A stretch of 19,346 bases of DNA from an uncultured bacterium (GCA_905215965.1 CAJMSD010000017.1:1-19346); one strand, 5' to 3'. Counted from the stretch's first letter, positions 1 to 7,297 are shown. Notes: a model not told the origin generated them from the sequence alone. Made by a program: numbers and translations.

Positions 1-75
1 TGAGTAGGAAACTCTCATGTACGGTGTAGAGTGGGGGAAAATCCAGAGATAATATCAAAAGATTACCTATCACTA
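1..75 (+). mobile_element. Group II intron, 3' end only (domains V and VI)
   Basis: The window opens inside a hairpin with stem TGAG..CTCA, closed by a GAAA tetraloop, followed by the strand TGTACGG. This is the usual layout of group II intron domain V. A second weakly paired stretch (about 30-75), ending in CCTATCACTAT, fits domain VI and the 3' splice site. Directly after it the sequence becomes a helicase exon: codons for FKNLF start at 76, where family members read DEAHxFKNLF. The intron body and any reverse transcriptase lie left of the window. The splice point is uncertain by one or two bases. This call rests on remembered consensus features and on the exon resuming exactly at a conserved motif. 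Confidence 0.75.
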
Positions 76-899
76 TTCAAGAATTTGTTCGTGGCAACAA
101 AATTGCAGAATGTAGCCGGAATCTCCAACTCCGCTTCTCAAAAAGCTCTCGATTTGTTTCTCAAATGCCGTTATCTCGATGAAAAGACTGGCGGCAAGGG
201 CGTGATTTTCGCAACCGGAACACCTCTGAGCAATTCCATTACTGAGCTGCACACCATGATGCGTTACTTGGAATACGATTTCCTGAAAGACCACGGCTTA
301 CAGCACTTCGACAACTGGGTTGCGGTTTTCGGTGAGCAGAAAACAGACTATGAGTTAAAGCCTGCGGGCAACGGCTTCAAGGAGCGCACCCGTATCGCTA
401 ACTATACAGGTCTGCCCGAATTGATGAGTATGTTCAAGCAGGTCGCTGACATTAGGACGGCGGACACGTTGAAACTTGATGTACCTGACTGTGATTATCA
501 GGTTGTTCAGGTCGAAGCTACTCCTTTTCAGCAGGAGCTTGTTCAGGAGCTTGCCGACAGAGCTGATGCTATCAATGCAGGAAATGTTGATCCTTCGATC
601 GACAATATGCTCAAGATTACGTCGGACGGCAGAAAGCTCGGTCTTGATCCGAGACTGATCGATCCGTCCTTTGAGGACAACCCCGATACAAAGCTGAACA
701 GGTGCGTTGAGAACGTAGCCCGTATCCACGCTGAAACGGCTGAGGACAGGCTCACGCAGATCATCTTCTGTGATTTGGGTGTACCGCACAAGGCAGCAGA
801 AGCAGCGGTCGAGGGTGAAGATGCCGATGATGCTAAGGATAAGAAGTCTATCGCTGAGGTCGAGTCTCTTGAAGAAGAATGCGATTTTTGCGTGTATGA
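76..899 (+). pseudogene. SNF2-type helicase of a conjugative element, fragment 1 (interrupted)
   Basis: This is an internal piece of the large helicase (often fused to a DNA methylase) carried by Firmicutes integrative conjugative elements. It begins just after the DEAH box, with FKNLF. It carries the motif FATGTPLSNS and an MMRYLEYD segment, and later QIIFCDL, which precedes the second RecA-like domain. The reading frame is intact from 76 to the GA at 898-899. The surrounding open frame is longer (31-990), but its first 15 codons are intron sequence and its last 30 or so codons belong to the inserted element, so it is a chimera. The 3' continuation lies at 16636. No helicase can be made unless both the intron and element 1 are removed. 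Confidence 0.85.
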
Positions 900-922
900 G
901 CAAACATTATCTAATGGATACA
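900..922 (+). repeat. Left terminal inverted repeat of element 1
   Basis: This sequence lies directly after the junction GA. Against the reverse complement of 16613-16635 it matches at 19 of 23 positions without a gap. The shared blocks are AAACA and TAATGGATACA, five bases apart. It probably forms part of the recombinase binding site. Confidence 0.85.
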
Positions 923-935
923 CATTAACTCATAC

Positions 936-2582
936 TTACTTCAATTCGGACTTTTCGCCGTCTGCAAGCCCGTTATCGAGGAATTTGTAATAAATCTGAA
1001 TACGGCGAGGTGTGCTTTTGTCCTTCGGGCGGTCACCAATCACAACATACTCGATCAGGTCAACGCACATTTCCCTTGTCAGCTCAGGTGCATCTGCATA
1101 CTGTTTCAGACGGCAGATAAATTCCTCAATATCGTCCCTTGCCTTGCTGTCCTGTTCTAATGCGGCAGTAAGGCTTTTTACTTTCTCCGTCAGTTCAGCT
1201 TCTTCTGCACGGAACTGACCGAGCGTTTCAAGGCACAAGTCCTCCGGCACCTTGCCGAGCAGCTTATCCTGATAGACCTTCTGTGTCATCATCTTCAACT
1301 CAGCAAGCCTTGACTGGCACTTTGCAAGCTGTTGACGGGCATTATCAAGGTTCTTTGTACCCTCTGTCTCCTTGCGTCTGAGGAACTCCTGTCGGGCTTC
1401 TTCTTCGTTCTCAATCACATATCTTGCCTTTGCGAGAATGTCTGCAAGCACGATCTTCTCGATCTGCTTCTGACTGATATAGTGCGTGGTGCAGGCAGTT
1501 GAACCGCAGCGGGTGTAAGTGCCGCACACATAGAAGTAGTTGACCGAGCCGTCCTTTTTCTTTGCGTGACCGTTCAGCTTCATCTTAGCACCGCAGTCAG
1601 GGCAGAACATCATACTGTTCAGCGGAAGAACAATGCCCTTTTTCATGATCTTGCCGTGACTTGCACAGTGGTCAACCTCCTGACACTTATCCCAAAGCTC
1701 CTGAGAAATAATAGGCTCATGGGTGTTTTCAGCAATTACCCACTCGTCCTTGCCACGGCGGACAGACTTGTGGTTTTTGAATGATACGGTTGTAAACTTC
1801 TGCTGTGCCAGATGTCCGATATAGATCGGGTTGCCGAGGATATTTCTCACCGCCACATGACTCCAGTAATGAAAGGTGTTCTTATACGGATTCGGCTTTC
1901 CCAACCTCTGCGCCCGATAGTCGGACGGTATCGGCACACCATCGGCATTCAGGATCTTAGCGATCTGTGTTGGCGTGATACCAGTTGCACGAAGCTCAAA
2001 GATACGGCGCACCACCTTTGCGGCGGGCTCATCAATAATGGGAGTATGCTTTTCATCATCGCCCTTGAGATAACCGTAGGCGGCGAATGAAGCGATATAT
2101 TTTCCCTCTTTGGCATTCTGAGCGAGGACACTGCGTACTTTCTTGGAAGTGTTGGCAGCGTGCCATTCATTGAAAAGATTCATGATTGGCATAAGATCCA
2201 TTGCCGTACTGTTGCGGTCAAGCGTATCCACATTGTCGCTCAGGGCGATGAAGCGGATATTGAATGAAGGAAAAATGTAGTCGATATACTGACCGACTTC
2301 GATGTAATTACGACCAAAACGAGAGAGGTCTTTACAGAGGATCAAGTTTATCTTGCCCGACTTTGCATCATCGAGAAGCTGTCTGACACCGGGTCTGTCG
2401 AAACTTGTTCCCGAATAGCCGTCGTCCTCGTATATCCCCACCAAGTTCCAGCCTGCATGCTGACTGACATAGTCCGTCAGCATTTTCTTCTGATTTTCAA
2501 TGGAGAGGGACTCGCCCTCTCGCATATCTTCCTGTGATAATCTCACATAAATACCTACATTGTAGGTTGACTGTCTTGTCAT
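936..2582 (-). CDS. Large serine recombinase (TnpX/TndX-like), element 1
   Basis: This 548-aa site-specific recombinase is predicted to excise and insert element 1 through GA dinucleotides. The N-terminal resolvase domain holds the catalytic serine S16 in YVRLSQED and the motifs DLSRFGRNY and FNEWHAANTSKK. The recombinase domain follows (about 170-300), then a zinc ribbon with the pairs CPDC and CGTYTRC, and a charged coiled coil (about 400-500). The ATG at 2580-2582 is chosen because AAAGGAG lies seven bases upstream and the promoter sits just before it. The open frame extends 24 codons further upstream but through that promoter. The stop codon is 13 bp from the left end of the element. It is closely similar to the recombinase at 16789-18420, with long identical blocks in the resolvase domain. 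Confidence 0.93.
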   Translation of the reverse strand: MTRQSTYNVGIYVRLSQEDMREGESLSIENQKKMLTDYVSQHAGWNLVGIYEDDGYSGTSFDRPGVRQLLDDAKSGKINLILCKDLSRFGRNYIEVGQYIDYIFPSFNIRFIALSDNVDTLDRNSTAMDLMPIMNLFNEWHAANTSKKVRSVLAQNAKEGKYIASFAAYGYLKGDDEKHTPIIDEPAAKVVRRIFELRATGITPTQIAKILNADGVPIPSDYRAQRLGKPNPYKNTFHYWSHVAVRNILGNPIYIGHLAQQKFTTVSFKNHKSVRRGKDEWVIAENTHEPIISQELWDKCQEVDHCASHGKIMKKGIVLPLNSMMFCPDCGAKMKLNGHAKKKDGSVNYFYVCGTYTRCGSTACTTHYISQKQIEKIVLADILAKARYVIENEEEARQEFLRRKETEGTKNLDNARQQLAKCQSRLAELKMMTQKVYQDKLLGKVPEDLCLETLGQFRAEEAELTEKVKSLTAALEQDSKARDDIEEFICRLKQYADAPELTREMCVDLIEYVVIGDRPKDKSTPRRIQIYYKFLDNGLADGEKSELK

Positions 2583-2607
2583 GACATACTCCTTTCCAAT
2601 CAAGACA

Positions 2608-2654
2608 GCCATATTCGATATTACCATTATAGCGCATAAAACCGAATATGGCAA
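2608..2654 (-). promoter_or_regulatory. Recombinase promoter bracketed by an inverted repeat
   Basis: On the minus strand the -35 TTGCCA (2649-2654) and the -10 TATAAT (2626-2631) are 17 bp apart. A perfect 10-bp inverted repeat, GCCATATTCG at 2608-2617 and CGAATATGGC at 2643-2652, brackets the -10 box and overlaps the -35. This suggests an operator for autoregulation. The bases just upstream of the -10 read GCGC, as in three other promoters of the window. Confidence 0.75.
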
Positions 2655-2672
2655 GTCCTTTTTTCTATCTTT

Positions 2673-2867
2673 TCAGACTTGTCCAACGGTTTCTGCATAG
2701 GCTCTTTCAAAAGCCATTCTGTAAAGCTCCTTGTCGAGAGATTTCTCCCCGACATAGTGGCTTGTGACGGTAAAAAGCTGACCGTCGATCTCATAAGTTG
2801 CTTCGCTCACGGGCTTGTCTTTGTATCGCTCGTTCAGCTCGGCAAGAGTAGCATCGTTTGTTGTCAA
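2673..2867 (-). CDS. TnpW-like transposon protein, element 1
   Basis: This 64-aa protein resembles the TnpW family first named in Tn4451-type elements, whose function is not known. The recognisable core is TYEIDGQLFTVTSHYVGEKS, followed by a helix ending RMAFERAYAE. Translation probably starts at TTG (2865-2867), with AAAGGAG four bases upstream; no ATG fits better. It lies between the coiled-coil gene and the recombinase on the same strand. Its counterpart in element 2 is at 18519-18710, with YEVDG and VVSHFVGDRD at equivalent places. It could control recombinase expression or activity, but that is a guess from position. Confidence 0.7.
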   Translation of the reverse strand: MTTNDATLAELNERYKDKPVSEATYEIDGQLFTVTSHYVGEKSLDKELYRMAFERAYAETVGQV

Positions 2868-2919
2868 TTTTCTCCTTTCCGCCTGCGATTATCTATCTCT
2901 ACACGCATAGGCTTTTTGT

Positions 2920-2974
2920 TGCAGGGGCGTTACGCCTGCACAGGGTAGTCGTGCGGAACGGCAGAGCCGTCCCG
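2920..2974. other. Two GC-rich hairpins between coiled-coil gene and tnpW-like gene
   Basis: Hairpin one pairs TGCAGG(G)GCG with CGCCTGCA (2920-2940). Hairpin two pairs ACGGC with GCCGT around a 3-base loop, extended by CGG and CCG (2954-2974). Neither is followed by a clear T-run. They may be transcript processing or attenuation structures. The rest of 2868-3007 shows nothing else. Confidence 0.45.
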
Positions 2975-3007
2975 TTTACAGCTATCGTTTTGTTGTCGGA
3001 TATATTT

Positions 3008-3325
3008 TTAATCCGAGTAAGGATTTTTCTTCTCAAAGAAGGAAGTCTGACCGAGCATTTCTTCCTCGTCAGCAACATCATCATAGCTATTCTCCGACAC
3101 TGATTCATCATCAGCAACGGACGTAGCCGCCTGCTCGTGTTCTCTTGCGATCATATCCGCAAGCGCCTGTCCCTCACAGCTATACTGCTTACACAGCGAC
3201 TGATATATCAGCAGAGCCTTCTGCTCACTCAGCTTTTCACATTCAGCCGTATCTGATTTGATACGCTCTTTCAGCTTGCCGATCTTCTCATCGAGTTTCG
3301 TGATCTTCTTTGCGATGTCAGCCAT
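3008..3325 (-). CDS. Small coiled-coil protein of the recombination module, element 1
   Basis: This protein has 105 residues from the ATG at 3323-3325. The N-terminal half (about 5-40) is a lysine/glutamate heptad-like helix (ITKLDEKIGKLKERIKSD). A segment IYQSLCKQYSCEGQALADMI follows, and the tail is very acidic. The start is chosen because the promoter -10 box is at 3375-3380 and GGTGGTG precedes the ATG; the longer open frame would begin upstream of the promoter. It resembles small ICE proteins of the DUF4315 kind in layout, but I cannot confirm that family. The protein at 18873-19202 is clearly related (QAICEQYNCTGQDLLDIL). Its function is unknown; a DNA-binding or recombinase-accessory role is possible. 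Confidence 0.7.
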   Translation of the reverse strand: MADIAKKITKLDEKIGKLKERIKSDTAECEKLSEQKALLIYQSLCKQYSCEGQALADMIAREHEQAATSVADDESVSENSYDDVADEEEMLGQTSFFEKKNPYSD

Positions 3326-3374
3326 ATCATCACCACCGTTCGTTTCAGATTTCGGGAAGATACCCGATGATAAT

Positions 3375-3404
3375 ATTATAGCGCGCAACGCCTTACTTTG
3401 TCTA
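3375..3404 (-). promoter_or_regulatory. Promoter of the small coiled-coil gene, element 1
   Basis: On the minus strand the -10 TATAAT is at 3375-3380, directly preceded by GCGCGC. A -35 candidate TAGACA (3399-3404) lies 18 bp upstream. This places the transcript start about 40 bases before the ATG at 3325. A short hairpin, TCGGG/CCCGA around 3352-3367, lies in the leader. Confidence 0.6.
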
Positions 3405-3519
3405 TTGGCAGTGCGCATGAACTTTGGTGTGCCAGATGAGTTTTGCGTTCGACAAATTGTTATGGGGATTTTATTTTGACAGCAAAATAACACCGCAGAG
3501 ATACTGCTTTCAAGCATAG

Positions 3520-3672
3520 GGAACAGGGATTATTCAGAACAAGTCGCATAGCTACAAACACGCTGATGAGCGCCTGAGCGACTATGAAAGTTCGCTCAGA
3601 AATATTTTCACGAAAGCGATGAAAAAAACAATCGGACCTGGGCGGTCGGAAGAATACCAAAATCAAACCTAG
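3520..3672 (+). pseudogene. Possible remnant of an element gene, unrecognised
   Basis: This stretch of 50 codons is open between two stops and has no start codon. It is charged and looks protein-like: KHADERLSDYESSLRNIF, then KAMKKTIGPGRSEEYQ. I do not recognise it. It may be the tail of a mobilization-module gene whose 5' part was lost when the recombination and mobilization modules joined. Confidence 0.3.
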
Positions 3673-3757
3673 CAAGCTCTGCATATTGTGTACACAAGTT
3701 CACAATATGCGCTGGTTTTAAAAATCAAATAAAAGATTGATTTCAAACCCAGCAAGC
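3663..3757 (+). repeat. Direct repeats flanking a hairpin (part of possible oriT)
   Basis: TCAAACCTAGCAAGC (3663-3677) recurs as TCAAACCCAGCAAGC (3743-3757), matching 14 of 15 bases and 80 bp apart. Between them, 3681-3710 forms a perfect 10-bp hairpin, GCATATTGTG with CACAATATGC, around a 10-base loop. Repeats and hairpins just upstream of mobC fit a transfer origin. Confidence 0.55.
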
Positions 3758-3810
3758 ACGGTATTCATGGGGTACATTTTGAAAAATGACCACCCTGAAT
3801 ACAACAGCTT

Positions 3811-3833
3811 GTTAGAGGGATTTGCACCCCTAA
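3811..3833 (+). promoter_or_regulatory. Candidate oriT hairpin next to mobC
   Basis: TTAGAGGG and CCCCTAA form an imperfect stem around TTTGCA, followed by GACCCCGC. It sits 8 bp upstream of the mobC promoter. Relaxosome targets of MobC-linked systems are often small inverted repeats in this position, with nicking just 3'. The nic site cannot be assigned from the sequence alone. Confidence 0.4.
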
Positions 3834-3841
3834 GACCCCGC

Positions 3842-3870
3842 TTGAAAAATGAAAGAAAAAGTGATATAAT
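3842..3870 (+). promoter_or_regulatory. mobC promoter
   Basis: The -35 TTGAAA (3842-3847) and -10 TATAAT (3865-3870) are 17 bp apart. The mobC ATG is 45 bp downstream and is preceded by GGAGG. Confidence 0.75.
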
Positions 3871-3914
3871 AGGCAATGAAAATGGGCGAATACTAAGATT
3901 TTGGAGGTTTGTCT

Positions 3915-4322
3915 ATGAACGTAAAATCAGACGAGGAACGGAAGTCAAAGGTGCTGAAAGTCCGCTTAAATGACAGTGAGTTTGCCAAGCTGAAACAGTA
4001 CACGGAGGAAAGCGGTCTGCGCTCAATGTCGGAGTATATTTACAATTCGATTCTTGCCACTCCCATAATTGAGTTGACGGACGAAGAACTTGCACCCGAT
4101 ATGGCAAGATTTAAGGTGATCGCTGACCGCATAAATTCCATAGCAATTCAGGTCAATCAGACGGGAAATGTTTATCCCGAAGATATGCAGGAAATACGTC
4201 AGGGAGTTGATGAAATATCCGCAAGGCTTGCTGAGTATCAGGCAAAGTTGGAACGCTTTGCTGTGACACCGCAGACGTTCAGAGCGATAGTCGATAAGGC
4301 TCACGAGGACGTGAGAAAATAA
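3915..4322 (+). CDS. MobC-like relaxosome accessory protein
   Basis: This 135-aa protein has an N-terminal ribbon-helix-helix region (about 14-50: KVLKVRLNDSEFAKLKQY, then SMSEYIYNSIL). A helical MobC-type C-terminal part contains NSIAIQVNQTGNVYPEDM. Such proteins bind oriT and help the relaxase nick. The start at ATG 3915 has GGAGG seven bases upstream; an in-frame TTG at 3909 is less likely. No relaxase gene follows, where one would normally be found; the next genes are a 69-aa protein and the lac/gal cargo. This protein may recruit a relaxase from the surrounding conjugative element. Confidence 0.75.
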   Translation: MNVKSDEERKSKVLKVRLNDSEFAKLKQYTEESGLRSMSEYIYNSILATPIIELTDEELAPDMARFKVIADRINSIAIQVNQTGNVYPEDMQEIRQGVDEISARLAEYQAKLERFAVTPQTFRAIVDKAHEDVRK

Positions 4323-4397
4323 GAGAAAAAATGCACCGAGGAAAACGCCTTTATTGCTGCGCCCTGCACAAGAATTATTACAATTATTTCGCAGAGC

Positions 4398-4426
4398 TGG
4401 ACTCCGAAAATGGAATAGGCTATAAT
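4398..4426 (+). promoter_or_regulatory. Promoter candidate for the 69-aa protein
   Basis: TGGACT (4398-4403) and TATAAT (4421-4426) are 17 bp apart. The ATG at 4457 follows with GGAGG in front. The -35 matches consensus at only four of six bases. Confidence 0.45.
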
Positions 4427-4456
4427 ATAGCTACTATGAAATTGGAGGTGCAGTAT

Positions 4457-4666
4457 ATGTTAGCAATATCCGAATTGGCAATGCCGAAATCAAACACGGT
4501 CACCACCGTCTGTAATAGTAAGCGTGAGGTCTGGACGGATTACGAAGAAGCAAAGGCGTATTTCCTTGAACTCATGATGTCTACGGACGGCGAGGAGCGT
4601 GAGCGAGCAGAGTGCGTTTATATTCAGCTTATGCACGGACTTGATGAGTGCAGTGACGAGGACTAG
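4457..4666 (+). CDS. 69-aa conserved-looking small protein of conjugative elements
   Basis: The protein begins MLAISELAMPKSNTVTTVCN and has a core reading WTDYEEAKAYFLELMMSTDG, then ERERAECVYIQLMHGLDECS. The ATG at 4457 is chosen over one at 4331 because TTGGAGG lies upstream with proper spacing and a promoter-like sequence lies between the two. Similar short proteins with an EAKAYF-type core occur, as I recall, in Firmicutes conjugative elements without known function. It is soluble and acidic at the C-terminus, with no signal peptide or membrane segment. It belongs to the mobilization block rather than to the sugar operon, from which a terminator-like hairpin separates it. Confidence 0.6.
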   Translation: MLAISELAMPKSNTVTTVCNSKREVWTDYEEAKAYFLELMMSTDGEERERAECVYIQLMHGLDECSDED

Positions 4667-4697
4667 TAATCAAAAAAGGCTTTGCAGAAATGTGATG

Positions 4698-4735
4698 GAG
4701 TTATCTCCGCCTATGTGTGCAGATGGAGATAATTC
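4698..4735. terminator. Hairpin between mobilization block and araC-type gene
   Basis: GAGTTATCTCC (4698-4708) pairs with GGAGATAATTC (4725-4735), 10 of 11 positions, between two convergent genes. It is therefore probably a bidirectional terminator, although no strong T-run follows directly on either strand. On the minus strand CCTTTTTTG comes about 25 bases later. Confidence 0.5.
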
Positions 4736-4738
4736 TCT

Positions 4739-5602
4739 CTATCTTCCGCTTCTCATCTTCCGATACTCCGACGGTGAAACACCAACGTGCTTATGAAACA
4801 GCCTGCTGAAATAAAGAGCGTTATCATATCCGACAGCCTCGGCAATTTCAGAAATATTGTATTCGGTGGTTTCCAGCAGACTTTGTGCGTTTGCCATTCG
4901 TAGGGAGAGGATATACTGCATCGGAGTAACCTTCAGAATTTGCTTGAAGCTTCGTATAAACCAACAGGTGCTCATATGACGTGACTCGGCGTATTCATCA
5001 ATGTTCAGAGGCTTGTTGTAATTTTCATTGAAATAATGGGTAGCACGATCAATCTCATTCTGAATTTCACTGCCTGATTTTTTTCCTTCTTTAATGTAAC
5101 GGTTAATCATAATGAAAATGTGCCGAAGCATAATGGCTATCAATTCTTCATAATTAGGTCGGCAAAGCTGAAGCTCCTGAATAATCTGACGATACAGCCA
5201 CGCATAATCAGGAGAATTACCTGTGTAGAATACATTTTCATTATTTGGCATTTCATAATTATCCAGAATACCTTCAACCATTCTTCCTGTAAAATGCACC
5301 CAATACACTTCGGTCTTATCGGGAGCGTGATAATAATAATATTGTATCTCGCCCGGTCGGAATAAAATCATATTTCCTTCTGTAATGACCGTTTGCTTAC
5401 CATCAAGTCCGTCAAAATAGAAATATCCCTTGCCCTTTGCGATATATAAAAGCTGATAATCTTTTCTTCCTCTTGGTCGCTCGGTTGATACAGTCGGTCT
5501 GCTGTGCACACGATAATATCCACAACTTGTAACAACAAGAGATTTACTTGTATCAACCATATCGTTGAGAGAATTATACAAATATGCGACATTAGTAAAC
5601 AT
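4739..5602 (-). CDS. AraC-family regulator of the lac/gal operon
   Basis: This 287-aa protein has an N-terminal sugar-sensing cupin domain (about 25-150, with GKGYFYFDG and RPGEIQYYYYH) and a C-terminal AraC double helix-turn-helix (about 185-285). The second helix-turn-helix carries the family signature: NISEIAEAVGYDNALYFSR, then FHKHVGVSPSEYRK. It is divergent from the transporter-lacZ-galKET operon and is very likely its activator, responding to lactose, allolactose or galactose; the ligand is inferred only from context. GGAAGGAGA precedes the ATG. Many operons of this class in Firmicutes use such a regulator in place of LacI. Direct repeats in its own promoter suggest autoregulation. Confidence 0.88.
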   Translation of the reverse strand: MFTNVAYLYNSLNDMVDTSKSLVVTSCGYYRVHSRPTVSTERPRGRKDYQLLYIAKGKGYFYFDGLDGKQTVITEGNMILFRPGEIQYYYYHAPDKTEVYWVHFTGRMVEGILDNYEMPNNENVFYTGNSPDYAWLYRQIIQELQLCRPNYEELIAIMLRHIFIMINRYIKEGKKSGSEIQNEIDRATHYFNENYNKPLNIDEYAESRHMSTCWFIRSFKQILKVTPMQYILSLRMANAQSLLETTEYNISEIAEAVGYDNALYFSRLFHKHVGVSPSEYRKMRSGR

Positions 5603-5627
5603 AAGCTATCTCCTTCCGTTTTTCTTC

Positions 5628-5656
5628 AGTATAGCATAAAAAGCTTTGTATTTCAA
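5628..5656 (-). promoter_or_regulatory. araC-type gene promoter
   Basis: On the minus strand the -35 TTGAAA (5651-5656) and -10 TATACT (5628-5633) are 17 bp apart. The start codon is about 25 bp downstream. This is close to the sigma-A consensus. Confidence 0.7.
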
Positions 5657-5677
5657 TACCTTTGTATCATTTTGTGC
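5645..5677 (+). promoter_or_regulatory. Possible regulator-binding direct repeats
   Basis: TTTGTAT occurs at 5645-5651 and 5661-5667, with a partial copy TTTGTGC at 5671-5677. AraC-family proteins often bind direct repeats, and the first copy touches the -35 of the regulator's own promoter. The AT-rich context makes chance repeats possible. Confidence 0.35.
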
Positions 5678-5704
5678 ATATATTAGTCGATAATGTTTAT
5701 AGTT

Positions 5705-5733
5705 TTGCTGTAAAATTCGTGTTAAAATAAAAT
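5705..5733 (+). promoter_or_regulatory. Promoter of the lac/gal operon
   Basis: TTGCTG (5705-5710) and TAAAAT (5728-5733) are 17 bp apart. The start of the transporter gene lies 127 bp downstream, so the leader would be about 120 nt. A -10 with a G-free but non-consensus sequence suits an activator-dependent promoter. Confidence 0.55.
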
Positions 5734-5789
5734 CAAGAACTAAGGGTAACTTTAAACGGAAACGGTATTCACCCGTTATGTGAGTGCGC

Positions 5790-5819
5790 TTCGGTGCAAA
5801 ACTCGAGACTTGCACCGAA
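5790..5819 (+). other. Leader hairpin of the lac/gal operon
   Basis: A perfect 10-bp inverted repeat, TTCGGTGCAA and TTGCACCGAA, surrounds a 10-base loop that contains CTCGAG. It is not followed by a T-run, so it is not a plain terminator. It could stabilise the mRNA, block a nuclease, or be a protein-binding site in the DNA. The stretch 5640-5860 otherwise holds the two divergent promoters. Confidence 0.6.
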
Positions 5820-5860
5820 ACTGAATAACAACAGTATTTTCTATTAAAGGAGAGTATTCT

Positions 5861-7297
5861 ATGGATAACAAGAAGTATCTTAAATGGTATAACAAAATCG
5901 GATATGGCTCGGGAGATATCGCAGGAAATGTTGTTTACGCCTTCCTCGCAACCTTCGTAATGATTTATCTTACCGATACCGCAGGACTTAACGCTGGGAT
6001 TGTCGGAACGTTGATGATGGTTTCAAAAATATTTGATGGCTTTACCGATGTTATATTCGGTTCACTTATTGACAAAACCAAAACAAAATTGGGTAAGGCA
6101 AGACCCTGGATGCTTTACCCTTACATAGGATGCAGTTTAATGCTGGTTGCTATTTTTGCAGTGCCTCCCCAGTGGGGTGATGTAGCAAAATATGCATATT
6201 TCTTTATTACATACACCTTGCTTAACGGTGTATTCTTTACAGCAAATAATATTGCATATTCGGCTCTAACCGCACTTATTACCCGAAATGGCAACGAGAG
6301 AGTTCAGATGGGTTCAATCCGATTCATTTTCGCATTTGGAACAAGTCTGCTTATCCAGTCAGTAACTGTAAAGGCTGTTGAATGGTGTGGCGGCGGAGCT
6401 GAAGGCTGGAGAACAGTTGCAATAATCTACGCAATCATAGGTCTCATCGTAAACACAATCTCTGTATTCTCTGTAAAGGAGCTGCCCGAAAAAGAACTTA
6501 AAAAAGAAAATCCCGCAGATGAAGAAGCAGCAAAGTTTTCGAGCGATGCTTATCCCGACTTTGAGCTTGCAGATAAGGAAAACCGTGCAAAGGACGAAAG
6601 TAAGAAATATTCACTTGTTGATTCCGCAAAAATTCTTCTTGCCAATAAATACTACATTCTGATATGCGGCATCTACATTCTGACGCAGCTTTTCTCATCA
6701 ACACTCAGTATGGGAATCTACTATATGACTTACATCTTAGGTGACGCAGATTTACTTGGCACATTCTCCCTTGCGATCAATATTCCGATGATTTGCGGTC
6801 TGCTTATTACACCCTTCATTGTAAAGAAATGCAAGGGTATGTACAAACTTAATCTAACAGGTTACCTCATTTCTACTATCGCAAGAGCACTGGTAATGGT
6901 TGGCGGATATATGCAGAATATCCCGATGATGCTGATTTTCACAGGTGTTGCCGCAATCGCAATGAGTCCTATGCAGGGCGACCTTAACGCACTTATCGCA
7001 GCTTGCTCCGATTATACATACCGCACAACAGGCAAGCGAATCGACGGAACAATGTATTCCTGCTCATCTCTCGGTGTTAAAATCGGCGGCGGTGTCGGAA
7101 CAGCTCTTACAGGCTGGTTGCTCGCAGCAGGGGGATATGTTGCAAACGCTGCTGTACAGCCTGAATCCTGCATCAATATGCTGCACTTTATGTATCTTTG
7201 GTTACCGATGATATTAAATCTCTTGATTACAATTCTTCTCTCACGTCTTACAGTTGAAAAAGCAAACGAAGATTGGGATAAAACCCACAGCAACTAA
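5861..7297 (+). CDS. GPH-family sugar:cation symporter (probable lactose/galactoside importer)
   Basis: This 478-aa membrane protein of the glycoside-pentoside-hexuronide:cation symporter family has about 12 hydrophobic segments. Family marks are GSGDIAGNVVYAF at the N-terminus, then KIFDGFTDVIFGSLIDKTKT, with acidic residues in helix 2 that are typical for cation coupling, and GKARPW in the following loop. The long charged central loop (about 205-250) is typical. It ends without the PTS EIIA-like regulatory tail of Streptococcus thermophilus LacS. It is the first gene of the operon, preceded by AAAGGAGAG, with lacZ 12 bp downstream. Specificity for lactose is inferred from the beta-galactosidase and Leloir genes; other beta-galactosides are possible. 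Confidence 0.88.
   Translation: MDNKKYLKWYNKIGYGSGDIAGNVVYAFLATFVMIYLTDTAGLNAGIVGTLMMVSKIFDGFTDVIFGSLIDKTKTKLGKARPWMLYPYIGCSLMLVAIFAVPPQWGDVAKYAYFFITYTLLNGVFFTANNIAYSALTALITRNGNERVQMGSIRFIFAFGTSLLIQSVTVKAVEWCGGGAEGWRTVAIIYAIIGLIVNTISVFSVKELPEKELKKENPADEEAAKFSSDAYPDFELADKENRAKDESKKYSLVDSAKILLANKYYILICGIYILTQLFSSTLSMGIYYMTYILGDADLLGTFSLAINIPMICGLLITPFIVKKCKGMYKLNLTGYLISTIARALVMVGGYMQNIPMMLIFTGVAAIAMSPMQGDLNALIAACSDYTYRTTGKRIDGTMYSCSSLGVKIGGGVGTALTGWLLAAGGYVANAAVQPESCINMLHFMYLWLPMILNLLITILLSRLTVEKANEDWDKTHSN

Noticed and set aside
355..923. Minus-strand open frames of 182 and 126 aa under the helicase
   Set aside because: They are shadows of a well-supported coding frame with no start signals or recognisable domains.
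31..990. A single 319-aa open frame read as one helicase protein
   Set aside because: The first 15 codons are group II intron sequence and the last 30 or so lie in element 1; only 76-899 is helicase.
2583..2654. A 24-codon N-terminal extension of the element 1 recombinase
   Set aside because: It covers the promoter and its inverted repeat, and a good ribosome site supports the ATG at 2582.
3663..3757. Repeats considered as a CRISPR or iteron array
   Set aside because: There are only two copies, with no regular spacers and no replication or cas gene nearby; an oriT role fits better.
5790..5819. Leader hairpin considered as a riboswitch or intrinsic terminator
   Set aside because: It is a single simple stem with no conserved core and no following T-run.
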